Source of the DNA: Bidens hawaiensis
Lineage: Eukaryota > Streptophyta > Magnoliopsida > Asterales > Asteraceae
Length of the DNA stretch: 64,000 nucleotides
Assembly (NCBI GenBank): GCA_021521415.1
Contig: JAIQDT010000001.1
Location: 1,302,001-1,366,000, forward strand
Reading direction: 5' to 3'
The notes under the pieces are model-generated. The model was not told the DNA's origin, made no database searches, and was given only the letters and a program-made list of their open reading frames with translations. Positions 21,604 to 32,260 of the stretch are shown here, in pieces (the stretch's first letter is position 1; each line of letters opens with the position of its first letter). The position numbers were made by a program, and so were the translations under genes.

Positions 21604-23926
21604 TGTAAGGCCCCGTTACCGGTGCCCTACATTTGGTGTTGGATTTACTCATAAACACACTTCTAAATATCAGAGTTAATTAAAACATTCCCGGAATAAT
21701 ATAAAACATCAACAGTCATTACAAACATTCATCATCTTGTCTTTAAAACATAACTTAAACATGTCTTTTAGTTCAAAACAGAACAAATAGATATTCAGAT
21801 GCCAGCTTCTTTATTCTACCACCATGTGTCCCCACTCAAGCCAGCTGCCTCATTCTACTCACCTGCGTGCATACTAAAAGTCAGCTACGCTGAGTGAGTT
21901 CTAGTTAATCACATAACATACAATACAAACACTTACCTTCTATTATACATCCAAAGACACATAATAATTACGTTACTATTTTACTTTCATCACATAACTT
22001 CATACATACATACATACATACATACTTTATTACTTTCATACTATATATTTACTGATCTCAGATATTATTAGGGTCTGATCCCTTCCTTTTCTATCTTAGA
22101 TATTATTAAGGTCTGATCCCTCTTACTTTGCCTATCTTAGATATTATTAGGGTGTGATCCCTTTCTTGTCCATCTCAGATATTATTCGGGTCTGATCCCT
22201 CTTTATTTCTCTATCGGATCCCTTTCTTCTCTATCTCATATATGATTAGGGTCTGATCCCTTACTTCTTCATCTTCGTACATTCTGTCTTTACGTACTCG
22301 TAACATACATAACATTCTTTACTCTTTCATACACATTCATACATATATCTATCATACACATCCATCTATCATATACATACCTCCCTTATCAATACGTGCC
22401 ATATCCGAAGATCGTTCACGTACCGACAAGCTTTCGATCACATTCAAGATATACATAATTAACATATAAATCATACATGGAATACACTTACCATTTAAGG
22501 TAAGTGTATTAACTATCACATCGAGTATGCATACAGCCCCGAAAATATAACAAAGAAATGGGGCTAGAAACTCACCTGAATGCGGTTGCGTTCACCGTTT
22601 ATAGTTAATCATGTCTTGAGCTGTGCACGGCTAACTGTATAACATTTACATGTATCAATTTTCTCTTGCTACTCATATCGTATTTCTATCTTTATATAAT
22701 CTACAACGGACGGGGGTCCGGGGGCAGCGCCCCTGGCAGCGGGGTCTAGGGGCGGCAGTCCCTAGTAGAGTCCAAGAAGCAGAGCCCTTAGCTGGGGTCG
22801 AGCTGCCAGGTCAGCTTGGAAAAAATTTTATTTCCATTAACTGTCTTAATACATTTTCCATTAAGATTTTAATTATTTTTCTAATTCGCTATCTCATTCA
22901 CCGTGACGAATTAAGACTAATTCGTTACTGATTCGTTACCTTACATGCCTGATTCGTTAGTTGATTCGTCATTCTAGTTCGTTAGCTTAACATAGCGAAT
23001 GATGAGTAACGAATCTTATATAAATATAACGAATTGGTCATTAACGAATCTCCTAATCCGCGGTCTGGTTTGCTGTCTTATATAACGAATTGACCAGTAG
23101 CGAATGACCTAGTTCGCTGTTGTAATCACAACGAATTGCGAATCACCTGATTCGTTATTTTAGGGTAACGAATTGGCTCCGTCTTATCCAACCTTGACTA
23201 ATTAGCCTATATTCGTATCCAAACTTTGACTCTTGGGTCAAAGTCGAAATTGTCAAGAACAATAATAGTCAACACGAACCAGATTAGCAATTCAGCCTCA
23301 AATCTCAACGAAAATACACGAGTTTGGTATCAATCAACTCGTAATCACCTCGCCTACAAACCCTAACCACCCAAACATCCATACATTCGCATTTAATGGG
23401 TGCGATTTATGTGTATATATTACGGGTATTTCAAACTAACAATTAGCCTATCAAATTGTAACGGATTTTACTACGGATTAGTTCGTTTGACTCGTTTTCA
23501 TCACATTCATACAGATCTAGGACCTCCTAAATGAATCCGAACCTAGATGAATGATTTATAGATATAAACGTACCTTAAACGAGCTGAACAACGAACACGA
23601 GCTGGTCCTTGGTGTTGTTTTGGTTCTTCACGATGATCTAGCACCAACAAGCTCGAGTTCTCGCCTTCGGATCTTGGTTCGGGTTTGTGTGTGCTTTCCA
23701 AGGTGTAGGCTATGGTGTAGAGATGGATAGAAAATGGAGAGGTTTAGGGTTTAAGGGTATTTATACTCCCTTAAGCCCATGGACCTAAGGCCCATTCCAT
23801 TTCTTATTTTCCATCTTCTAAAGTCCAAGCCCAACCGTGTACAGTTTGTTAACTAAACCGATAAACGACACAATATAAAATAAAAGACATTTATTTTATT
23901 ATTATAATCAAAACTTGGATGTTACA
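21604..23926 (-). repeat. Family A 5' LTR (2,323 bp)
   Basis: Partner of the LTR at 14,167-16,511, with the same ends, TATA box, GC-rich island (about 22,705-22,815), TAACGAA-type motifs and minisatellite. It is 22 bp shorter, partly because minisatellite units have shrunk. Scattered substitutions date the insertion as older than the family B array. Confidence 0.93.
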
Positions 23927-24542
23927 TACGCGTAGCATAATGAAGGCTGTGTCAATGCCTCAAAACTTTTGGGGTGAAGCTGTAAGGCATACCATATATG
24001 TCTTAAACCGAATCCCAACTAAAGCACTAACGAACGCTACACCTTTTGAAGCATTAAATGGTAGAAAACCAAACCTAAAACATTTAAGGGTTTTTGGTTG
24101 TGTAGCATATTCTAAGGTACCATCAAATCATCTTGCCAAATTAGATGATAGAAGTGTCAAGATGGTATATTTGGGAATTGAGGAAGGATCAAAAGCATAT
24201 AGACTTTATGATCCCAATACTAAACGAATTTGCATCAGTCGAGATGTAAAATTCTTGGAAAAGGATTCATGGAATTGGAAAGAGTACATGAATGAAGTTG
24301 GTAGTGAGGAACCTGAATGGGTAGATTCATTGTTGAGGATAACTTTAATGAAGTTCCTCAAGAAAAAAAATGAAACAATCCCGGTGACTCGAGAGGATGA
24401 ATATACGAAAGATAATGACCAAGAATATGAAGAACCATTATCTCCTAATCTCCTAGCAATCTTGTCACACCTCCAACATACGTGTATGAGCCAAATTCAG
24501 CCGAGGTTGCTGAATATAGACCAATTACTGATAGCTCATTAG
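23927..24542 (+). pseudogene. pol: copia integrase C-terminal part
   Basis: The copia frame resumes directly after the family A LTR and the duplicated TACGC. It encodes MPQNFWGEAVRHTIYVLNRI and LRVFGCVAYSKVP, conserved after the catalytic Glu of copia integrases, then the variable linker to RT. It reads in frame with the 5' half if one target duplication is removed. The linker ends at a stop at 24,540-24,542 after a frameshift near 24,460; the RT frame has already begun at 24,482. Confidence 0.9.
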
Positions 24543-25563
24543 ATTCTTTCAATCATACACCATTGAGAGTTTTTAAACCTTTGGGAGATGTGTATAAAAG
24601 GTCCAAAAAGATTAACACTGATGTTAATGAACTTTTACTGGCTGAAGAAGAACCTTATAATTACAAGGAGGTAGCCAAGGACAAGAAATGGATTAAGACT
24701 ATGCAAGCTGAGATAGACTCAATAAACAAGAATAATACTTGGAAATTGACCAAATTACCCAATGATCATAAGGCAATTGGCCTAAAATGGGTATTCAAGA
24801 CCAAAAGAGATGCGAGCGGGGAAATAATAAAGCATAAGGCTCGTTTGGTAGCCAAAGGCTATGTACAACAACATGGTGTAGACTTTGATGAAGTCTTTGC
24901 TCCTGTAGTCCGCATAGAGACGGTTCATCTCATTTTAGCTCTTTCAGCTTATAATGGATGGTAAGTACATCACCTTGATGTAAAATCCGCATTCCTACAT
25001 GGCGAACTGAAGGAAGAAGTCTATGTTTCACAACCAGAAGGATTTGTAAAAACACAAGATGCAGGAAAGGTCTACAAACTTTCCAAAGCATTATATGGAC
25101 TTAGACAAGCGCCACATGCATGGAATGTGAAACTTGATCTCACTCTAAAATCACTTGATTTTAAGAAATGTACGTTGGAACATGCAGTCTATACGAAGAA
25201 AAGCAAAACCTCTACTTTGCTTGTTGGAGTCTATGTTGATGATCTAATAATAACTGGATCTTCAAAGACAGAAATAGACTCATTCAAATCTCAAATGGAA
25301 GAAAAATTTGAGATGAGTGACCTTGGGTTATTGGCTTACTATCTTGGTATAGAAGTTACCCAATAAGGGGGTGAAATATCTATCAAGCAAGCCGGTTACA
25401 TTACAAAGATTCTAAAGAACGCTGGAATGTTGGATAGTAATGAAACCAAAATCCGTATGAACCCTGGTACACTCTTGACTAAAACCGAAGGTGGAAAATC
25501 GGTTGATCCCACTGAATATAGAAGTCTAATTGGATGCTTAAGGTATCTACTTCATACTTGACC
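24482..25563 (+). pseudogene. pol: copia reverse transcriptase, three nonsense codons
   Basis: One frame carries the whole RT. It opens with the linker and KWIKTMQAEIDSINKNNTW, LKWVFKTKRDASG and ARLVAKGYVQQHGVDFDEVF. Then come a TAA at 24,962-24,964, [22 protein letters not shown] and the active site YVDD at 25,232-25,243. A second TAA follows at 25,364-25,366, then the thumb region with a TGA near 25,559 that likely replaces CGA. No frameshift is needed across the domain, so decay here is by point mutation. The active site itself is intact. Confidence 0.9.
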
Positions 25564-25567
25564 AGAT

Positions 25568-26188
25568 TTGTTATATTCAGTTGGTTTACTCAGTAGGTTT
25601 ATGCAAGAACCTAAAGAACACCGTTTCAAAGCCATTCATCAAGTTCTACGTTATATCAAAGGCACTAAAGACTTCGGTATAACTTATAAGAGGAATGGAG
25701 GATGCAAAATAACTGGTTACAGTGATAGCAGTTATGGTGTTAATACTGAAGAAGGAAAAGGAACTACGGGGATAGTGTTCTATTTTGGGAATTCTCCCAT
25801 AACTTAGTGCACACAAAAGCAACAAACTGTGGCACTCTCTTCATGTGAATATGAATTCATGGCTGCAACGGCTGCAACATGTCAAGCACTATGGCTAAAA
25901 AGACTACTAAGTGAACTCACCGGATGGAAAGAAGAAAAGATTACTCTATATGTCGACAACATATCCGCTATCGTGCTGAGGAAGAACCCGGTGTTTCATG
26001 GAAGAAGTAAACACATTGACACCCATTATCATTTCATAAGGGAATGTGTCGAAGACAATCACATCACTGTTGAACACATAAGTGGAGAACTTCAAAGAGC
26101 GAACATCTTAACAAAAGCATTGGCAAGAATAAAGTTTACTACAATGAGGAAACTGCTAGGTGTTGAATACTTACTTGTTCGTGATTGA
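25568..26188 (+). pseudogene. pol: copia RNase H
   Basis: In the same frame as RT, this carries the RNase H acid residues in GYSDSSYG, the ALSSCEYEFMAATAATCQALWL helix, the YVDNISAI segment, and the closing HIDTHYHFIRECVED with ITVEHISGELQRANILTKAL. A TAG at 25,805-25,807 (likely from TGG) breaks it once. The natural stop at 26,186-26,188 is followed within ten bases by the purine-rich GAGGTGGTGAA, which serves as the PPT directly before the 3' LTR. Confidence 0.9.
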
Positions 26189-26197
26189 GGTGGTGAA

Positions 26198-26438
26198 TGT
26201 TAGATTTAATCCCTCCAAGTTAAAGTCTAGGGTTAGTTATGTAAATATGTCATAGTATGTTTTAGTTAGTTTTAATATTTATGTAACGTAGAAGGATTGA
26301 AGTTGTAATTTGTATAAAGATCAATAGACATGTAAGTCTATATAAACCCTCAACATCAATAAAGATTTCATACCTTTTACAAATTGTTATCATATTATTA
26401 TCATTGATCGATCATTCTTTCTTTAATCTTGGGCAACA
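26198..26438 (+). repeat. copia 3' LTR (241 bp)
   Basis: Copy of the 5' LTR at 8,485-8,725 with the same start TGTTAG and end GGGCAACA. It follows the PPT-like GAGGTGGTGAA and is followed by CGGAC, the right target duplication. Confidence 0.92.
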
Positions 26439-26803
26439 CGGACACGAGGGTTGCTCTATATTTGTTTAGGAAGTTTGTGTGTGTTCAATTAAGCATGTTT
26501 ATTGCACATCTACGGTGAAAAGCACATGACGTGACTCTTATCAATATTCAAACACAACAATTAACAAAGATTCAGAATAAAGTTTTAGTTACACCGCATA
26601 ATGAATAGATAAACTATGATATGTGAAATATAATGACCTCTAGAGGTAAGAAGAACCATCCTTAAAGATGCTTAAGAGATGCATATGTTGAGTTTTGATC
26701 ATCAAAAGTTACCAAAATACCATACTGGTTCTCTATGCCACACTTCTAAAACACAAGACATAAAAGATAACATATATATATATATATTTATATATATATA
26801 TAT
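26439..26803. other. Intergenic flank between copia and the TIR element
   Basis: Continues the sequence broken at 8,484. No gene is supported. It ends in a long (TA)n run that served as target for the next element. Confidence 0.5.
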
Positions 26804-27042
26804 AGGGGTGGGATCTAGAGAAAACTCCTACTAATGAGAGAACTAGAGAACTCATTTAAAACCCTATGAGTGAAAATAAAAGAAAAGGAAAAAATAAAAG
26901 GGAAGGGGTTTTTTAATGAGGAAGGGTAAAAATGGAAGTGAAAAAAATACTATAATCATTCGTTATCTTCCACACCCAGCCCTGTCTTTTTGGAGATAAC
27001 CTAGGGTTTTCAAAATTCTCTTGTTCGATCATCTAATCGCTT

Positions 27043-27336
27043 AATCGACTGCAAAATAAAGGTAAAACTCGATGAAATCTAACAGGTGAACGATCCTAAT
27101 ACTCAATTTCTCATATTTTCAATGTTGATTTGGTGTATTAAATACCAATCGAGTACAAACAGAGGCTATCATGTTTCGTAGGCTTTGCTCAATCGACTGC
27201 AAAATCAAGCTACAACTCGATGAAAACTAACAGGTAAACGATTCTAATACTCAATTTTTCATGTTTTCAATGTTTATTAGGTGTATTAAACACCAATCAA
27301 GTACAAACAGAGGCTATCATGTTTCGTAGGCTCTGT
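27043..27336. repeat. Tandem duplication, two units of about 149 bp
   Basis: Unit one starts AATCGACTGCAAAATAAAGG and ends TGTTTCGTAGGCTTTG; unit two starts at 27,191 with AATCGACTGCAAAATCAAGC and ends TGTTTCGTAGGCTCTG. Both contain GTACAAACAGAGGCTATCAT. They differ at roughly a tenth of positions. Confidence 0.88.
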
Positions 27337-27419
27337 TTTTGTTTTTTTGTTTAATTGAATAACAGTATGGCGTTGTTAAATATTAAATTGTACAATGATT
27401 ATAAATGAAAACTATGAAT

Positions 27420-28030
27420 GATGCACATATTGATGAGCTCATGTATTTTAAATGATTAGCCAAGTATTGCACATATGTATTACTAATGTAATACATGCAT
27501 ATGCAACGCGGATGTGTTACATATATGCACCTTTGATGTATTGCATATATGCAATGATGTTGCATTACATTTTTAAGCAGCGTTGATGCACCTTTGATGT
27601 ATTACATTTATGTAGTACCTAAAATACGTATTTTACAATATCGTCTACTTATATTGCATATATGTAGCGCTGAAAGTAGTAATGTTAATGCAATTGTATA
27701 TGCTTAATTATATTGCATATGTGCAACATGTTTAAACCTATCAATGTTGATGTAGCACATGTATTTATTAATATTGCACATGTGTAGTGTATGTGAAAAT
27801 TGTGATGACAATGATAATGCTACATTTCTTTAGGTATACTACATATATGAAGTGCTTTCATTACGTATATTTTTTCAAAAGACTATTACATGTTTGTCTT
27901 AAGTGTATTACATATATGAACTACTACTGTATAACATATTTATAGTAAAAGTGTACCACGTATATGCAATACTATTGCATTACATATATGCAGTGCTAGT
28001 GTAGTGCATATATGTATTAGTACTTTATTA
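27420..28030. repeat. Degenerate palindromic array around TTGCATATATGCA
   Basis: More than ten imperfect occurrences of TTACATATATGCA- or TTGCATATATGCAA-type words at irregular spacing of roughly 20-60 bp, often followed by GTG or CAATG. The core CATATATG is its own reverse complement. No coding frame survives. Confidence 0.6.
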
Positions 28031-28834
28031 CGTATAATTAAATACTAACGTTTTGCTTTAATTTGTAGCCGGACGGTGAAGATCAGACATCAAAGAAAGT
28101 ATGACGAAAAAAGCAAACACAGTGTTGAAAAAAAGGAGTTAATAAGTTAATAAAACTAAAAGTCTCATTTGTCTCCGTTTCAATTGTTTACTTGTGCTTA
28201 ATCATATTCAAACCATAACTTCAATTCAAGCTTATTTTTTTGTATTACGTATGTTTATTGTATATCTTACTTACATTTTACAAAATGTATATTTGTAACT
28301 GATTGTTGGTGCTTGTTTATGCTCAAATTGTAACCTCTAATATAGGCTTATTTATTTGTATTACATATGTGCAATCTGTATTTTACCTACATTTAAGCAG
28401 TGACTTTCATGCTTTTAGGCGATTCAGAGACCGCTAAAACAAACGTTCTTGCAAAAGAGCGATTGGTAATGTGGGCGGTTTTGGGAACTGCTTAAAAATA
28501 GAGTGTAGGCTTCCAAACAAAACTTCTAAAACAACACCAACGAAATCACCCAAAATATGAACAGAAAATAAATGAAATCATGTCTTTATTAAAGTACCGC
28601 CCAGAACTAAAAAAAATAGTAATATATTATACTTAACCATAACAATAACCAGCTTTGAATTTGAAAATTTTATAGATATACAACAAAAATAAAACATTCT
28701 CAAACAAATTCAACTAAACTTTTTTTTAATCACACTAGTAGTTTGTGACACTTGTGTTAACATATGAACACAATTTTTATGCATAATATAAAGTACAATG
28801 TTATCCAGTTCCTAATATCATCACTTATCAGTCT

Positions 28835-28912
28835 TTAATTAGCCACAAAACACGCTTTAGCGTACCATGGATCGTCTATGTGTGTTTGTAGCTTGGCACA
28901 TATTTCCTCACC
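28835..28912 (-). pseudogene. Captured terminal-exon-like fragment
   Basis: On the minus strand TTCTATTACAG forms a good splice acceptor, followed by 25 open codons, GEEICAKLQTHIDDPWYAKA then CFVAN, and a TAA at 28,835-28,837. The codon pattern and border suggest the last exon of a host gene. The protein was not recognised and no upstream partner was matched with certainty. Confidence 0.35.
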
Positions 28913-29457
28913 CTGTAATAGAAAAAATAAACTCTAGTCACAGAAAGCAGATACAAATATAAATAGACAATAGATAGTTTTCAAACTTGCTTAACATTGT
29001 GGTATTGCTACATCAAACTTAGTATAAACACAGTTGTGGGCAAAAATGTGTTTCGGGCCCAACTCAACTCTGACCCGCATAAAAGTTTGTCATGTTAACT
29101 TGTAACTTGAACAACACGCTTTAAAATGCCTATAAAGTTAATATATTGTTACAACTAAATTATTTTATCAAATCAATAACATGATACAACTTAAAGACAC
29201 AAAGCACACAATACTCCATTTAATCAGACACTATACTGCATATAAAAAATGACGGTTTTATTTCCCAGCTAATATGGATACTACAGTTTTCAACAACAAA
29301 TTGGCGACTCAGATTAGTATATACCTCTTTCTCCTAAAAATCAGAAATTTCTTTTTAGTATTACAACAGTATTACACACGTGTATTACAAAATATTACAC
29401 ATCTATAATACTTTCAATCACCATTCAATATGCGTTTGCATCAAAGCTCCTCCTTAC

Positions 29458-29912
29458 CTCTTTCTCCTTAAAACCATAATCAAACTTCTCGTTTGACTCT
29501 AATGTATGTTGTAATTAATCAATTTTTAATTCCAGTACGTTAACCTTCACTTCAAATTTCTTCAACTTTCTTAATTTTAATAGAGGGTTACCATATCAGA
29601 TCACATAATTAAATAAATAGAACTCCAACATTAATAAATAAATGTCCAAAAAAAAATTGAAATTAATTTTTTTTCATATTCTACATGTTTAGCACCAACA
29701 TTCAAATATACTACTATGAATTATAAAATATCAAAAATAATAGCTAATTAGTTAAAATTGATAAGAACTAATTAGGCAAAAAAATTTCCTTATGCAAGAA
29801 ATTTGAAAGAAATAGACTATTGGTGAGATAATGAGCAGAGCAGACAAAAACTAACCTTCACTTCAGCTTTCTTCAATTTGTCTTCCAAATTATTCTTCTC
29901 AATATGTAACCC
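29458..29912 (-). pseudogene. Captured coiled-coil exon-like fragments
   Basis: Three minus-strand pieces end in splice-donor-like sites. One encodes HIEKNNLEDKLKKAEVK then GTTAGT (29,856-29,906). A second, diverged copy encodes KLRKLKKFEVK then GTTAAC (about 29,543-29,575). A third encodes LESNEKFDYGFKEKE then GTAAGG (29,458-29,502). The Lys/Glu-rich heptad-like pattern suggests coiled coil. They look like exons of one gene, one of them duplicated, taken up by the surrounding TIR element. Function unknown. Confidence 0.33.
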
Positions 29913-30264
29913 GTACCTTCAATTACTTAATTTCAACATTCACAATCATCGATTTAAACTCCTACAACTTTATGATCAAGTTCTGTATCTGAACAAAATC
30001 ATCGTCTTTTTCATATAAGTGTATAGATGGAGTTAGAAAATGAATCAATCTTCAACTTACTCGGAATTTAGGGTTCTACAATCATCGAGTTTTATGGATT
30101 TGTAAGTATTGTCTTGGTAATTAGGGTTCATAATTGCACAGTGATTTGGGGAGCCGAACATACCTTTGAGATGTATTGGAGAATCAAATTGACAATTACA
30201 CCCCTCTAGTTTGGAGTTCTCTAGTTCTCTCCCTAATATGTAGTTCTCTCTTGATCCTTTACCT

Positions 30265-30771
30265 ATATATATATATATATTAAATAATGATTTAAGAATA
30301 GTGTTAGCAAATTGGAACATATACCATGTCACCCTTTTGTGTTACATCCCTACTTTGTCTATAACAAACATCATATTTCAGAATTTATCATCATCCTTCA
30401 TCACATAATCAATATGGATTTTCATATCCTATCATCAGACTATACAAATCAAATATTCATAAATAAGATAATTCAATATTATAAGATATCCCATTACTAA
30501 CACACATTCTATCAAGATTTCTAAGTTAAAACACCATTATCTAATAAGTTTAAAAGAGAAGTTTGGTGACACAATTTTTATTTTTGATTATTTTATTTAG
30601 TTTTCCTTTGTGAAATAAATTAGAAATAAGATTTGTTAACAAAGTTTGATTTGCTTTGATGTTAAGAGGGGGATGTTCCACATTGGCAATTCAAGTTCAA
30701 GTCCTACTAGAAAAAAAAGTTTTCTTCCTTCTATAGTTTTTTTTTTTTACTTTTAAGGTGCCTTTATAATT
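30265..30771. other. Intergenic AT-rich stretch
   Basis: Starts in the (TA)n tract flanking the TIR element. No gene, repeat pair or RNA structure could be supported. Confidence 0.5.
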
Positions 30772-30931
30772 ACTAGTGGAAGAGCTCGTGTTTCGCGACG
30801 GGAAACGGTATAATAACGCACGTTACCGGAACCGACCGAATTTTTTTTGACTTACCGGCTTAACACTTAGGTTTACCACCGACCAAGTTTACCGACTTGC
30901 CTGGCGCAACGCGCCGAGTGAAAAAACTAGT
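30772..30931. mobile_element. 160-bp ACTAGT-ended hairpin element
   Basis: ACTAGT occurs at both ends. Inside the left end is TCGTG-TTT-CGCGA (30,786-30,798, one G-T pair) and inside the right end GGCGC-AAC-GCGCC (30,903-30,915). The right end, hairpin then about eleven bases then CTAG and T, is the layout of a Helitron 3' terminus; the left end mirrors it. It belongs with the similar motifs at 7,853 and 9,201. A foldback or miniature element is as likely as a Helitron end. Confidence 0.45.
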
Positions 30932-31359
30932 TTTAATGTAAAACTCATTTCTTTCCAAGAAATTTCTAGCTTTTAAATGTGTAGGAAAACCTATTAATGA
31001 ATCTTATTGGTTCTTTTCAAACAGGCCAAATAATATGTTTAGGCCACCCAACTCAATTAAAACTTGTTAGCTAAACATTTTAGCCAAACAAAATGAGTTT
31101 ATAAATCGTTCAACATACCCAGTTAAAATAGAGAGTTTATAACATAATTGATTAAAGCCCTAACTATAAATTCGTTCAACATACCTAGTTAAAAATCCCT
31201 CATTCCAATTTTGATTTGACTTACAAACTACTTACATCCCAGTTAAATAAGCAGCCACCGACTATGGTACTGCATTGCGACAATCAATATAAACTGAAAA
31301 TAGAGATAGCAACAATAATAAAATTAACTATATATGCACCATTTTTTTATGTTTTTCAA

Positions 31360-31710
31360 CTTACATATATACATACACGTATATACATATGCACATATAC
31401 AAATATATACGCACACACTGATATTACATATGGATGACATGCACAAACTCAGATTCTATAACCGCAAGATAACAAAGAGTCAAAACAAAATAAGTAGCTA
31501 ACCAACGTGACTAACTAATTGTTCGATTAACAATTTAACATACAAAACAGTTATCACACAAATACATACACACGTACATATTCACACACACGTGTACAAG
31601 CATACAAACGCATACACAAGCATACAAACACATACACACGTGCATATTCAAGCACACATATACAAAATTACAAACACACACAAGCATACAAATACATACA
31701 CACATACCAT
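31360..31710. repeat. Imperfect CATACA/CACACA simple-repeat tract
   Basis: Long runs of words such as CATACAAACACATACACA and TATACATATGCACATATA, interrupted by about 60 bp of ordinary sequence near 31,440-31,550. Confidence 0.75.
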
Positions 31711-31759
31711 TTAAAGGTTGTTCCTACAACTACAAAACACATACCACTATTTGGCCTGC

Positions 31760-32260
31760 ATTCACGTATCACCTTTGCCACAACTTAGAGAGGTAGAGAT
31801 AGTTGAACCATTTACAAATGCAGTACCTAACACAAACCAAAAACATGAAAGTCAAATGAATTAATTATATGAGAATTATAATTTTATATTATTTTATTAG
31901 CGACATAACTTACGACAATATTCGCCCTAGCCAAGCCGTTGAGTACCTGATCACTAAAAATAATGTTGTTTTTGAAAAAAAAAAAGTTCTGCATCGTTTA
32001 TAACAAAAAATTAAAATAAAAAATTGTTAAAAACTTCAACAAAAAATATTTAAAATTGAAATTGTGGAAAAATGATTGTTTTAAAAGTTATACCTCGTAG
32101 AAGGTAATTCGTTGACTCTTATTTTCTAAAAGCCCATACACCACAATGCAACTTCACTCTACAATACCAACACAAAACTGTCATAATCAATTTTTGATAT
32201 AACTAAATTTTTAAAAATAATTACCACAGATTTCAGTTATCTTGACTCCGAAAACAAATA
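31760..32260 (-). pseudogene. Exon-like remnants of an unidentified gene
   Basis: On the minus strand, 31,914-31,953 is bounded by an ATTTTTAG acceptor and a perfect GTAAGT donor and reads DQVLNGLARANIV in one frame. Downstream, after TTTGTGTTAG at 31,827, an open stretch can read TAFVNGSTISTSLSCGKG. Upstream near 32,100 a piece ends CTACGAG then GTATAA, and near 32,230 another ends CTGTG then GTAATT. Joined frames contain stops, so this is at best a decayed gene fragment. I do not recognise it. Confidence 0.25.

Larger units (their letters stand above)
14167..23926 (-). mobile_element. Complete nested Ty3/gypsy element, family A
   Basis: A 9,760-bp reverse-oriented element bounded by LTRs that, on its own strand, start TGTAAC and end CCTTACA. 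Target duplication TATGC (14,162-14,166) and TACGC (23,927-23,931), one mismatch. It has a PBS next to the 5' LTR, a G-rich PPT next to the 3' LTR, gag with four zinc knuckles, protease, RT, RNase H, integrase and a chromodomain-like tail. This is the Tekay/Del plan. LTRs differ by a few percent by eye, and gag-pol has a homopolymer frameshift and several stops. The solo LTR at 33,195-35,533 is the same family. Confidence 0.95.
8485..26438 (+). mobile_element. Short-LTR Ty1/copia element, split by two insertions
   Basis: Bounded by two 241-bp LTRs of nearly identical sequence beginning TGTTAGATTTAATC and ending CTTGGGCAACA. The bases before (TGGAC, 8,480-8,484) and after (CGGAC, 26,439-26,443) form a target duplication with one mismatch. 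Domains run gag with one zinc knuckle, protease, integrase, RT, RNase H, the copia order. A Helitron-like segment interrupts the leader from 9,201, and a complete reverse-oriented gypsy element fills 14,167-23,926. Without these, the element would be about 5.5 kb, normal for copia. All coding parts carry stops or indels. The clade was not resolved. Confidence 0.92.
26804..30264. mobile_element. 3.46-kb TIR element in a (TA)n tract, with captured exon-like pieces
   Basis: Left end AGGGGTGGGATCTAGAGA and, read on the other strand, right end AGGTAAAGGATCAAGAGA. The similarity continues for about 54 bp, including GAGAGAACTAGAGAACT in both arms at the same distance. Both sides are flanked by (TA)n, so the duplication length cannot be read. 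There is no transposase-like frame. Internal content: a 149-bp tandem duplication, a degenerate palindromic array, and on the minus strand several short stretches with splice-like borders. The layout fits a non-autonomous gene-capturing element (Pack-MULE style), but the superfamily is unproven. Confidence 0.65.
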
